A stretch of DNA of 64,000 nucleotides, taken from assembly GCA_018653085.1 (NCBI GenBank), contig JABIAY010000049.1, forward strand, positions 1-64,000, written 5' to 3'. Source of the DNA: Nitrospina sp. Lineage in GTDB: Bacteria; Nitrospinota; Nitrospinia; Nitrospinales; VA-1. The position numbers were made by a program, and so were the translations under genes. Shown in pieces: positions 34,814 through 43,642 of the stretch (its first letter is position 1; each line of letters begins with the position of its first letter). The notes beneath the pieces are model-generated. The model had not been told where the DNA came from and made no database searches. It saw nothing but the letters and a program-made list of their open reading frames with translations.

Positions 34814-35587
34814 ATGAAGCTTTTCAAATATGTTTTGCTAAGTCTGGTGTTATCCGCTGGTAATTTGTGGGCGGCGCAAACCAGTATAATTGACCAAAAC
34901 GATAACGGGATCTTGCTTAAGTTCAAAGCACACCCGCTTAGTGATGTTTTAGATCGCATCCACAAATCCACAGGTATCCAAATCACTTATCCTGAGGATC
35001 TAAGAGGTGTCAATATTTCCGTCTCAATTACAGCTCCTGACTGGCCCTCTGCTATGAAGCAATTGTTGGATGGTTATAATGTAATGTCCATGTGGAAGTC
35101 GGACCTTCAAAGAAGCCGCATCAAAGTTCTTGGGGGCGGGGCAAACATAACTTCCGGATATACTGAAAAAGCTAATCCGCTTCCAAGATTAAAAGTTAAC
35201 GGAAGTTCCATGCAGCCAGCCTTGGAGCATGGCGATGAAGTCCAGATTGATAGAGATTATTTCAAAAAGCATAGTCCTGAGAAAGGTGACATGATCGCTC
35301 TTAAGTTTAATACCCGAGATAGGCTTATGGTTAAACGGATTCTTGCAGTTCCGGGCGATAGGGTGGAGTTTAAATCAAACCAAATGCTTATTAATGGTAA
35401 AGCGTTAACAATGACACGTTCTGCCACTTCATCACGTGTATTAGCCTTACAATTAAAGCGATACGGCAATAGAATCCCCAAAAATAACTATATTGTAATG
35501 GGGGATAACAAGAGGAATAGTTTTGATAGTGGTGACTTTGGCTTGGTATCTAAACAGCAACTTGAAGGCAAAGTGATCATGCAATAA
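34814..35587 (+). CDS. Signal peptidase I fused to a secretin/TonB N-domain-like module
   Basis: 257 residues. A cleavable-looking signal (YVLLSLVLSAGNLWAAQ) is followed by a domain of about 75 residues with the STN/secretin-N0 pattern: GILLKFKAHPLSDVLDRIHK, STGIQITYP, VNISVSI, WPSAMKQLLDGYNV. From residue 125 is a complete S26 signal peptidase domain: catalytic Ser132 in NGSSMQPAL, catalytic Lys174 in MVKRILAVPGDRVE, and GDNKRNSFDSGDFG. LepB enzymes normally have N-terminal membrane helices instead. It lies 26 bp after the collagen-stalk gene, AAGGG before the ATG, and a terminator ends the unit. I infer it processes or matures the two beta-helix proteins. Pilin- or conjugation-type TraF-like peptidase is an alternative relationship. 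Confidence 0.85.
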   Translation: MKLFKYVLLSLVLSAGNLWAAQTSIIDQNDNGILLKFKAHPLSDVLDRIHKSTGIQITYPEDLRGVNISVSITAPDWPSAMKQLLDGYNVMSMWKSDLQRSRIKVLGGGANITSGYTEKANPLPRLKVNGSSMQPALEHGDEVQIDRDYFKKHSPEKGDMIALKFNTRDRLMVKRILAVPGDRVEFKSNQMLINGKALTMTRSATSSRVLALQLKRYGNRIPKNNYIVMGDNKRNSFDSGDFGLVSKQQLEGKVIMQ

Positions 35588-35618
35588 TTATTAGACAAGT
35601 ATGTCAATGAACTAATCA

Positions 35619-35657
35619 GCCCATCCCTCAATCAGTCCGGTGAGGGGTGGGCTTTTT
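35619..35657 (+). terminator. Terminator of the beta-helix/signal peptidase operon
   Basis: GCCCATCCCTCA-ATCAGTCCGG-TGAGGGGTGGGC followed by TTTTTGTTTT; 12-bp stem with one wobble, 32 bp after the stop codon. A degraded relative is at 238-280. Confidence 0.9.
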
Positions 35658-35836
35658 GTTTTAAATGGGGGAACTACTGATTGAAACTCGGTTGTGTTTT
35701 ACCGTTTTTTGTAGGGTCGGGAAGTGACTTCAGTTGGCTTTCACTGACTAAACCAATATGGAACCCGTCTTCTTCAACTTAATGGTGGGTCACTACATGA
35801 GTGGGTTATTTGGGCCAAGTTTGCAGGTCCGGCGTT

Positions 35837-37660
35837 TCATCTATCCAGAATTGATTGGGCCAGGTCAAGATTGTTTTTAGCCGCGGCAAAATCGGGTTGA
35901 ATTTTTAACGCTCTTTTGAAATGAAAGAGCGCGTCATTCATTTTCCCGATTTGTCCCAGGGCACCACCGAGACGGTTATGTGCTTTTGCGTGTTCCGGGT
36001 TCAGGCTGACTACTCTCTGATAATGAGGGATCGCTTCTTTGAATTTGTTTTGTTGGCTTAAAGCTAATCCCAGGCTGTAATGAACATCTGCCATGTTGGG
36101 TTTGAGGCGAATGGATTGCTTGAAATGAGAGATGGCCGTATCAAAATTTTTTAGTTCACTCAACGAAGTTCCAAGGTTGTAATGGGCATCTGCATCATCG
36201 GGTTTTAGCCTTATGGCCTGCCGGTACGGGTTAATGGATTCCTCAAACTTCGACAGCTTGCTCAGGGAAACTCCAAGGCTGTAATAGGCCTCACTAAATT
36301 CCGGTTTGAGCTGTATTGCCTGCTTAAAATGGTCGATCGCTTCTTCATCTTTTCCTTCGTCAGAGAGAGCCACGCCCAGGTTGTTATGGACCATGACGAA
36401 TCCGGGATGCTCGGTATCGGTAACCTCGATGGCGTGTTCTAAAATCGTGATGCTGTTTTTCCAATACGCCACCTGAATCCAGGTCAAGATCATCAATGCC
36501 GGGAAAACAGTTCCCACCAAAGCAAGCAATGCTGTTTTTTGGTGACGCCATCCGGACAATAGATCCGGTAACCCCCATGCGAAAATGATGAATATTCCCA
36601 GTAACGGGATATAAGCGTAACGGTCTGCCATGGCCTGCTCTCCTACCTGGATGAGCCCTATTACCGGGACCAACGTGCCCAGGTACCAAAACCATCCGAC
36701 AAACAAGTAGGGGGCCCGGTGAGCCATGCGGACAACGAATACGGTCAGGGCCAGCAAAATAATTGCGCAAACACCACCTTGCCAAAGGGGAAGTGAGTCC
36801 CCCGGATGAGGGTAGTAAATGGACAGTTTCGTGGGCCACAAGGTTTTCCCTAAATATTCCATATAGGAAACCAGAGCGTTATTGAAACGGGCTTGTAACG
36901 AGAAAAGTTCCAAAGTTTTTACCGCTCCATCACTTCTCTGAATGAAGTAGGTGGCAAAACTTGCAATAATTGCGAGAATAAAAAGAGGAATTTTTTCAAT
37001 CACCAAGGTCGTAAGTTTTCCACGTTTGCTTTTTTCTGCCTGCGGATCAAAGTCCCAGCGCTTCAAAGGCCAGAAATCGAGAAGGAGCAGAACGAACGGA
37101 AGCGTGACCAGCATCGGTTTGGACATGAGGCCCAGCGCAAAAAACAAAATCATCAATAGATACCGACTTCTGTGTCCGACAAACAGAACGTATGCCCAAA
37201 TCGTTAACAACCAGAATAATGTGCTCAAAACGTTTTTACGTTCTGCAATCCATGCTACGGACTCGACATTGATTGGATGAAACGCAAATAGCGCAGAGAC
37301 AACGGCGCACTTCCACGGGTCTCCCGTCATTCGGTTTAAGAGCAGGAACAACAACAGCACGTTTGCGGCGTGAATCAACAGGCTGGTGAAATGATGGCCT
37401 GCAGGATTTAACCCGTAGAGTTGAAAGTCCAGCATATGTGACATCCATGTGACAGGGTGCCAGTTGGCAAAGCTGGCAGTGGTGAATGCCCAGCGCACAC
37501 TTTCTAAAGTTAACCCTGATTGGAGTTGCCTGTTTTCCGTGACATATTCATTGTCATCGAAATTGATGAAATCGTTATTTACCCCCGGCCAATAAATCAA
37601 AAAAGTTCCTGCTAACAGAAGAATGCAGATCGTTCTTGATGTGGGTGGATTGTGATTCAT
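35837..37660 (-). CDS. TMTC-like membrane protein with C-terminal TPRs
   Basis: 607 residues. About ten to twelve membrane helices (FLIYWPGVNNDFINFDDNEY at the start, with DD before the first loop) are followed from residue 400 by five or six TPRs (EAIDHFKQAIQLKPEFSEAY, then similar 34-residue units). The DD motif in the first loop and WHPVTWMSHMLDFQLYGLNP are shared with TMTC/PMT-like GT-C glycosyltransferases, which transfer sugars from lipid-linked donors. Membrane location and extracytoplasmic glycosylation are inferred from family. Its paralogue lies directly upstream in the same orientation with a 19-bp gap. Confidence 0.8.
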   Translation of the reverse strand: MNHNPPTSRTICILLLAGTFLIYWPGVNNDFINFDDNEYVTENRQLQSGLTLESVRWAFTTASFANWHPVTWMSHMLDFQLYGLNPAGHHFTSLLIHAANVLLLFLLLNRMTGDPWKCAVVSALFAFHPINVESVAWIAERKNVLSTLFWLLTIWAYVLFVGHRSRYLLMILFFALGLMSKPMLVTLPFVLLLLDFWPLKRWDFDPQAEKSKRGKLTTLVIEKIPLFILAIIASFATYFIQRSDGAVKTLELFSLQARFNNALVSYMEYLGKTLWPTKLSIYYPHPGDSLPLWQGGVCAIILLALTVFVVRMAHRAPYLFVGWFWYLGTLVPVIGLIQVGEQAMADRYAYIPLLGIFIIFAWGLPDLLSGWRHQKTALLALVGTVFPALMILTWIQVAYWKNSITILEHAIEVTDTEHPGFVMVHNNLGVALSDEGKDEEAIDHFKQAIQLKPEFSEAYYSLGVSLSKLSKFEESINPYRQAIRLKPDDADAHYNLGTSLSELKNFDTAISHFKQSIRLKPNMADVHYSLGLALSQQNKFKEAIPHYQRVVSLNPEHAKAHNRLGGALGQIGKMNDALFHFKRALKIQPDFAAAKNNLDLAQSILDR

Positions 37661-37679
37661 GATTGGTGCTGGGGAATAA

Positions 37680-39536
37680 TCAAGGAAGACTTTTCTTGGC
37701 TGCAGATTTTTTTATTTGCTCCAACAAGTTTTTCAAAACCTGAGTTTGCTCGGGAGTGGGATTGAGTGCGAGCCCTGCCTGAAGATGGGTCCTGGCTTTT
37801 TCCGGATCATTTTTGAATTCCAAAAGCAGTTTTGCCAGATTGAATCGGGCTGACAGGAGTTTTGGGTTCTGCTGGACCGATTTTTCAAGCTGGGTGAGTG
37901 CAGACTCGAACTTTTGCGACTGTATCAATTCAATTCCTGCCTGGTTATGGGCTCGGGCTTTGTCTAGATAAAATTGTTGGGGTGGGTATTTGCCTGTGGT
38001 TTTGTAAAGCGCATCGGCCCGGTCAAATTCCTGGCTTGCCTGAATAAATTGTCCCAAGTTTCCATAAAGGCTGGCGAGGTTGAAGTGGGAACTGGGGTCC
38101 ATAGGTTCAATGCGTATGGCTTCCTTAAAATGTTTTTCGGCTGAGGGGAAGTTTTCGAGACTTTTGTAGGCGATGCCGAGATTCTGATGCACGTCATAGA
38201 GATGGGGATTGATCTGTAACAACGCCTTTAACGGTGCTAATGCGCTGGTGTAATCTTCTTCCATTAAATAATGGATGCTAAGGGTTTTCCCGATGCTCAA
38301 TTTGTTGGGGGATTTCTTGAAGGCATCGGCCCAGAGAGTCGAAGGGGATGTGTAAACCTGATTTCTCTTAACAACCATGGCGGAAGTGCAGATAAGTATC
38401 AGCAGAACGGTTCCCCATATGATGCCGCGCTTTTTGGCTTTGTCCGCTATCAGGTAGAGGAGGACCGCAACGAACAGACAGAGTCCGAATGAAGGGATAT
38501 ACATATTGCGTTCACTGAACAAATGGGTGCGTGGCATAAACGAATTCGTTGGAGCGATGGTCAGGGGAAACCATAAGACACAGAATGTCAAAACCGAACT
38601 TTTTACATAGAATTTTTTAAAGGCCAGAAAAACACATAAAAGAACGATTGCGATGGAAACCCCCAGCGATGCCCAGCTTACCTGGGTTGAAAAATCGTAC
38701 TCAAAGGTCAGGTTGACCGGGAACAGGAATAGTTTCAGCGGGTGTTTGAGAAGGTCTAACTGCACCAGCCCAAAAGTAAAATTGATTTTATGGAAGAACC
38801 CTTCAATGGTTCTGAATACATGAGGCGAAAATAAAAAAGCGGCCCCGGCCAGAGCCGGGTAACAGAGATAAAATCCGAGCCGGGAACGAAACGGCGGCCA
38901 TTTTTCTCCCTGCATAAAACATAAGTCATAAAGGATAATTATCGCAGGCAGGGTGATGGCGGACTCCTTGCTCAGGACGGCTATGAAAAAAATTATCAGG
39001 GAAAGGGGATAGAAAACGAAACGAAGAACTCCCGCACCTTTCAGGCTTGCAAGAATAAACAGTAGTAAGGATAAAAAATAAAACAGTCCGGCCAGCCCAC
39101 CGGGTCGGCCCGAGATGTAGGTCACGGTTTCGGTTTGAATGGGGTGGAGCCCAAACAAGAGGGCAGTGATCAGCGCTATTTTAAGAGCCGCGTCTTCGCC
39201 CCAGGGTGTTCCCTTCCAGACGGTCAGTCTGGCGATGAAAAAAACCAGGAAGGTGGTACATATGTGGATCAGGATATTAAAGAGGTGATAGCCGAAAGGG
39301 TTGTCCTGTCCCCATTGGTAGTTCAGCGCAAAACTCAGGCCATTGATATGGCGGTAGCCGATGCCCGACAGGTTGGTGTAGTGATCCACACTGGTTATTT
39401 GTGGTGTCCCATAAATATGTCTTTCGTCATCGCTCTGGAGGGGAGTGTTCAATCCGTTGGCGTAAATGAGAAAGATGATTCCGGCCAGGGCGACAAAAAT
39501 ATTGAGAGTGCTCAACCGGGTAAAGAAAAGTTTCAC
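37680..39536 (-). CDS. TMTC-like membrane protein with C-terminal TPRs (paralogue)
   Basis: 618 residues with the same design as its downstream neighbour: an N-terminal FLIYANGLNTPLQSDDERHI acidic loop, about a dozen helices, and TPRs from residue 430 (DVHQNLGIAYKSLENFPSAE; LDKARAHNQAGIELIQSQKF). Sequence identity to the neighbour is low, so the duplication is old. As with other GT-C-like proteins the catalytic Asp pair is in the first loop. It is the promoter-proximal gene of the pair. The C-terminus is very basic (KKSAAKKSLP). Confidence 0.78.
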   Translation of the reverse strand: MKLFFTRLSTLNIFVALAGIIFLIYANGLNTPLQSDDERHIYGTPQITSVDHYTNLSGIGYRHINGLSFALNYQWGQDNPFGYHLFNILIHICTTFLVFFIARLTVWKGTPWGEDAALKIALITALLFGLHPIQTETVTYISGRPGGLAGLFYFLSLLLFILASLKGAGVLRFVFYPLSLIIFFIAVLSKESAITLPAIIILYDLCFMQGEKWPPFRSRLGFYLCYPALAGAAFLFSPHVFRTIEGFFHKINFTFGLVQLDLLKHPLKLFLFPVNLTFEYDFSTQVSWASLGVSIAIVLLCVFLAFKKFYVKSSVLTFCVLWFPLTIAPTNSFMPRTHLFSERNMYIPSFGLCLFVAVLLYLIADKAKKRGIIWGTVLLILICTSAMVVKRNQVYTSPSTLWADAFKKSPNKLSIGKTLSIHYLMEEDYTSALAPLKALLQINPHLYDVHQNLGIAYKSLENFPSAEKHFKEAIRIEPMDPSSHFNLASLYGNLGQFIQASQEFDRADALYKTTGKYPPQQFYLDKARAHNQAGIELIQSQKFESALTQLEKSVQQNPKLLSARFNLAKLLLEFKNDPEKARTHLQAGLALNPTPEQTQVLKNLLEQIKKSAAKKSLP

Positions 39537-39750
39537 TGGTCAGTACGGTTATAGGTGGACATGGTCGACAAGGCAGGTGAAAACTTGTGGTTATTTGGGG
39601 GCTTGATTTGTAAGTCAAATCGGGTCAAACTCATAGAGTGCCCTGACACGTGTCAGTTTAGCAGAATTGTCTGGATTTTGCGCCTGCCAGATTGCAGATG
39701 CTGAATCTGGCACCAATTGATTTTTTCTTCAGCTTAACGCACCTAACCGC

Positions 39751-41253
39751 TTGATTCCTCCCACCAAAACTTTGAATCATTCTGTTTTTCCTGCTCTGAT
39801 TTTTTGGAGCGCGCTTTCTGTAATCCTGCATGCGTTTTATATCAATACGCCCTTTGTGAATTTGGAATATGTATTCGCCCAGGCAACGCAGAGCCTTCTC
39901 GATCCTCAGAGCAAGCAGGGGATGGCCGATTATTTTTCCATGCAAGCCAACCCGCTGGGGTATGTCGGGTTCTCTACGCTTTTTCATTTTCTCACAGGGG
40001 AGCCCGAGGGTTTCTGGAGTTATCGACTGGCATCGCTTTCAGGTTTAGTGGCGATTTTAGCCGCAGGGGCAATATTTACTTCTTCCTTGAAGCCCGGTCA
40101 TACCAGAGAGTTCCATTTATGGTGTGCTCTGGTGACCTTTTCTCCGTTGATCTGGTTATTTTCAGGTCGGGCCACTGCCGATATCCTGCCAGTGGGTTTG
40201 TTGTTACTGAGTTTTGCTCTGGTTTTTAAAAGTGAGGTGAAAACCGTTTATGGCTGGTTGGCATCGGTGGTTTTTTTATTGGCGATAGGGGTTAAATACC
40301 ATGCCCTGTTGATGGCCCCAGGGTTCATTTATATTTTCTGGCTTCAGAACCGGATCAATGGGTCATGGGCCAAAAAATGCGGACAATTTTTTCTATTGCC
40401 CCTGCTCGGATTTGCCACGTATCTGTGGGTCATTTACAGCCAGTATGGTTTTTTTCTGGTTCCTGACGCATTTTCCCAACCCTTTAAACCTGAACTCGCC
40501 AATTTTCTAAAAATCTTTTCCTCGTACGCCAGTTATCTGGGCATATTGTTGGGGCCACTTGCTCTCGCCAGTATTCTCAGTGTGCGGAAAATTTGGAAGT
40601 GGTGGGCTCTGCTGGTAGCGGGTTTCGGACTTGGCATGTGGCCGGGAATAACTCCACTTGGGTTTCAGGCTGGAGAAATGAACTACGGACCGTTGGATGG
40701 ACTGTTGAATGGCGCACTGGTTCTTTTTGTGAAGGGGTTGGGCGGGGTATTCTTTTGTTTTCTCATTTTTGATTGCTTTGTTGAGGCGAGCAAAAATAAA
40801 AATGCGGTTGCGGGATTTCTCTTGACGGTATGCCTTCCCTACCTGCTGATTTGTTCTGCCACACGTCCGGCCCAGCGGTATCTGGTTTTTCTGATTCCAG
40901 TCATTTTCTATTTTCTGGTTTTTTATAAGTTACAGGCACGCATATTTTACCGGTCCGTTCTTGGCTGGGGCACCGTGGCGATTTTTGTTTGTGCTAACAT
41001 TTTTGCGGTGAACTACCAGATTGCGCAAGCCAAAGCCTCCGATAACATGGCCCAATGGCTGATCGAAAACAAGTTGATTGAGCAAACTCATCCGGGAAGT
41101 ATCTCTTCCAACAGCGGGCAGTATTTTACTGCTTTTGCAGGGAGCCCCAAAACCCACCGTGTTTTGCAACGCTCCGGGGAGGTGGAGACCTCGTTGCATT
41201 CTGAAGAAGTGGTGGTTTTTGGCAGGACTTTAAAGACCTATTACCTGGAATAA
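39751..41253 (+). CDS. GT-C-like polytopic membrane protein
   Basis: About 500 residues with roughly eleven hydrophobic segments. The TTG start at 39751 lacks a clear ribosome site and the true start may be elsewhere. The first loop holds VNLEYVFAQATQSLLDPQ and GYVGFSTLFHFL, like the ArnT/PMT-type glycosyltransferase or mannosyltransferase group, but the usual DE/DD pair is not plain, so assignment is tentative. The C-terminal soluble part (NMAQWLIENKLIEQTHPGSI) resembles the periplasmic end of such proteins. It is divergent from the TMTC-like pair, giving a small cluster of membrane glycan-type enzymes. Confidence 0.6.
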   Translation: MIPPTKTLNHSVFPALIFWSALSVILHAFYINTPFVNLEYVFAQATQSLLDPQSKQGMADYFSMQANPLGYVGFSTLFHFLTGEPEGFWSYRLASLSGLVAILAAGAIFTSSLKPGHTREFHLWCALVTFSPLIWLFSGRATADILPVGLLLLSFALVFKSEVKTVYGWLASVVFLLAIGVKYHALLMAPGFIYIFWLQNRINGSWAKKCGQFFLLPLLGFATYLWVIYSQYGFFLVPDAFSQPFKPELANFLKIFSSYASYLGILLGPLALASILSVRKIWKWWALLVAGFGLGMWPGITPLGFQAGEMNYGPLDGLLNGALVLFVKGLGGVFFCFLIFDCFVEASKNKNAVAGFLLTVCLPYLLICSATRPAQRYLVFLIPVIFYFLVFYKLQARIFYRSVLGWGTVAIFVCANIFAVNYQIAQAKASDNMAQWLIENKLIEQTHPGSISSNSGQYFTAFAGSPKTHRVLQRSGEVETSLHSEEVVVFGRTLKTYYLE

Positions 41254-41389
41254 TAGCCGGTTTTCCCAAAAAATTTATGCAATATGGAAGAATTCAGTAC
41301 ATATTGAGGGTGGATCGTTAAAGCTCATGATTTGAGATGTCGTTAAGACTGTGTTGAGCCCGTTCTTTTATTTCCAACAGGGATAAGTG

Positions 41390-43642
41390 ATGCCGATAAA
41401 ACGTCCTAAACATTTGCTGATAATTGGAGGTGGTGTGTTCCAGGTGCCTGCCATCAAGACTGCCAAGTCCATGGGCTTGAAGGTTGTGGTGACAGACTAT
41501 AACCGGGAGGCAGAAGGCATGCTTCTGGCCGATTACCCGATTGAGGTCAGCACACGCAATATCAATCTTACCGTCAATATGGCCAAACAGTTCCACGGGT
41601 CCTGTCCTCTTGATGGAGTGCTGACTGTGGGGACAGACGCGTCCCAGACGGTTGCGGCTGTGGCCGATGCTTTGAACCTGCCGGGAATTCCCTTTGAAGT
41701 TGCCGAACGCGCGACGGATAAAATCAAGATGCGCCAGGTGTTGAAGGCAAACGGAGTGCCGATTCCGGACTTTCGACCCATATGGACTCTGGAAGAATGC
41801 CAGCAGGCTGTCCGGAGTATGCCCCTGCCTCTGGTCATCAAGCCCTGCGATAATATGGGGGCTCGCGGGGTGCGCAAAATAGAACGTCTCGATGACCTGA
41901 TTCCTGCTTTTCGTGAGGCCAAAGAAGCCTCAATCAGTGGAAAGCTGATCCTTGAAGAGTTTATGGAAGGGCCTGAACTGAGCCTGGATGCGTTGGTGTT
42001 TGAAGATAGTGTCCATATTACCGGAGTGGCGGATCGAATTATCGAACGGGCTCCCTACTTCGTTGAAGTCGGGCATACGCTTCCTTCCGCTTTGCCAGAG
42101 AAACAACAGGCAGGAGCTATTGAAGTTTTTAAACAAGCCATTTCCGCATTGGGGATCGATGTCGGGGCCGCCAAGGGCGATATCAAAATAACTCCTGATG
42201 GTCCAAAGATTGTCGAGATTGCCGCCCGTTTGAGTGGGGGCTGGATGTCGGCCTACACGTATCCGTTGGCTACGGGAGTCAATCTTTATAAAGCGGCGAT
42301 CCAGATTGCCCTGGGTGAAACGCCCGCCGGTTTGGAACCGAAAACCTCGCTGGTGTCTGCGGAGCGGTCCCTGTTTCCGCAACCTGGAAAAATCCTTTCA
42401 ATTCGAGGTGTGGAAGAAGCCCGAAAAATTAAAGGAGTCAAAGAAATTATTCTTATGAAAGAAGCCGGGGACATGGCGGAAGAACCCCGAAGCAATATGG
42501 GCAAGGTGGGTTACGTTATCACCGTTGCAAAAACCCGTGAGGAGGCCATTCGCATCAACGATCTCGCCCGGGAAACTCTAAAAATAGAAATCGGTGCCAC
42601 CAATGACCTGACCTGGGACATCATTCGCAACAACGCCCGGAGAAAATTTTATGTCGCCTGCAAAGCCTGCACAGTTTGTGATGGAGTGGAGTGCGCCGGC
42701 AAAGTTCCGGGCATTGGCGGAATCGGCACGGGTAGCGCGTTCACCGAAAACTTGACGGCGTTGGCTCGTTATCAGGTCAACCTGAGAACCATACATGGAG
42801 TGAAAATCCCCGAAACTTCAGTAGAGCTGTTCGGACACAAACTGGCCTTCCCGGTTCTGGCGGCACCCATCACCGGTATGGAAACCAATTTGGCAGAAGG
42901 CATGGACGAAAGAGAATACGCCGATGCCATCCTCGATGGTTGCCTCGAGTGCGGTACCCTGGGAATGGTAGGCGATGGGGCGAGTCCCAAAAAATATTTG
43001 ATCGGATTAGAAGCCATTAAAAAACGCGGAGGACTGGGAATTCCCATCTTCAAGCCGCGGGAATACAATCTCGATATCATCAAGCGGTTCAAAGCCGCTG
43101 AAGACGCAGGTGCCATTGCTGTTGGAATTGATATTGATGCCGCTTCGTTTAAAACCATGAGCCTGAAAGGCCAGGCGGTGGGACCCAAAACGATTGCGGA
43201 GTTGCAGGAACTGAAATCGCATTTAAAAGTTCCCTTTATATTGAAAGGAATCATGAATGTGGAGTCGGCGTTGGCGGCGATAGAAGCCGGAGCCGATGCC
43301 ATCGTGGTTTCCAATCACGGCGGAAGGGTGATGGACCATATGCCGGGGACGGCTGAAGTTCTTCCCGAAATTGCCAATGCCGTGGGAGGCCGGATCAAAG
43401 TCCTCGTCGATGGCGGTATTCGTGAAGGCATCGACATCCTCAAAATGCTGGCGCTGGGAGCCGATGCGGTCATGATCGGGCGGCCCGTCTGTATCGCCGC
43501 GTTTGGGGCAGGGCAGGAAGGCGTTTCCTTTTATTTAAGAGAAAAATTGAATGAATTGAAAAAAGCCATGATCCTGACAGGTTGCGGTTCCATCGGTCAT
43601 ATCGATCCTTCTGTCATATTCCGCAAAAAGGGGGAACGCTAG
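41390..43642 (+). CDS. ATP-grasp ligase fused to FMN-dependent 2-hydroxyacid oxidase
   Basis: 750 residues from ATG 41390 (AGGGA six bases before). Residues 1-400 form an ATP-grasp ligase: pre-grasp LIIGGGVFQVPAIKTAKSMG, ATP-binding LPLVIKPCDNMGARGVRKIE and LILEEFMEGPELSLDALV, metal ligands in KIVEIAARLSGGWMS. From residue 420 a Cys-rich joint (ACKACTVCDGVECAGKVPG) leads into a lactate-oxidase-type TIM barrel with FPVLAAPITGM, GIDIDAASFKTM, FILKGIMNVESALAAIEAGA, VVSNHGGRVMD (catalytic His) and LVDGGIREGIDILKMLALGA. Each half is known separately; the fusion is unusual to me. Reaction unknown. It is one codon from the aldolase gene. Confidence 0.85.
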   Translation: MPIKRPKHLLIIGGGVFQVPAIKTAKSMGLKVVVTDYNREAEGMLLADYPIEVSTRNINLTVNMAKQFHGSCPLDGVLTVGTDASQTVAAVADALNLPGIPFEVAERATDKIKMRQVLKANGVPIPDFRPIWTLEECQQAVRSMPLPLVIKPCDNMGARGVRKIERLDDLIPAFREAKEASISGKLILEEFMEGPELSLDALVFEDSVHITGVADRIIERAPYFVEVGHTLPSALPEKQQAGAIEVFKQAISALGIDVGAAKGDIKITPDGPKIVEIAARLSGGWMSAYTYPLATGVNLYKAAIQIALGETPAGLEPKTSLVSAERSLFPQPGKILSIRGVEEARKIKGVKEIILMKEAGDMAEEPRSNMGKVGYVITVAKTREEAIRINDLARETLKIEIGATNDLTWDIIRNNARRKFYVACKACTVCDGVECAGKVPGIGGIGTGSAFTENLTALARYQVNLRTIHGVKIPETSVELFGHKLAFPVLAAPITGMETNLAEGMDEREYADAILDGCLECGTLGMVGDGASPKKYLIGLEAIKKRGGLGIPIFKPREYNLDIIKRFKAAEDAGAIAVGIDIDAASFKTMSLKGQAVGPKTIAELQELKSHLKVPFILKGIMNVESALAAIEAGADAIVVSNHGGRVMDHMPGTAEVLPEIANAVGGRIKVLVDGGIREGIDILKMLALGADAVMIGRPVCIAAFGAGQEGVSFYLREKLNELKKAMILTGCGSIGHIDPSVIFRKKGER

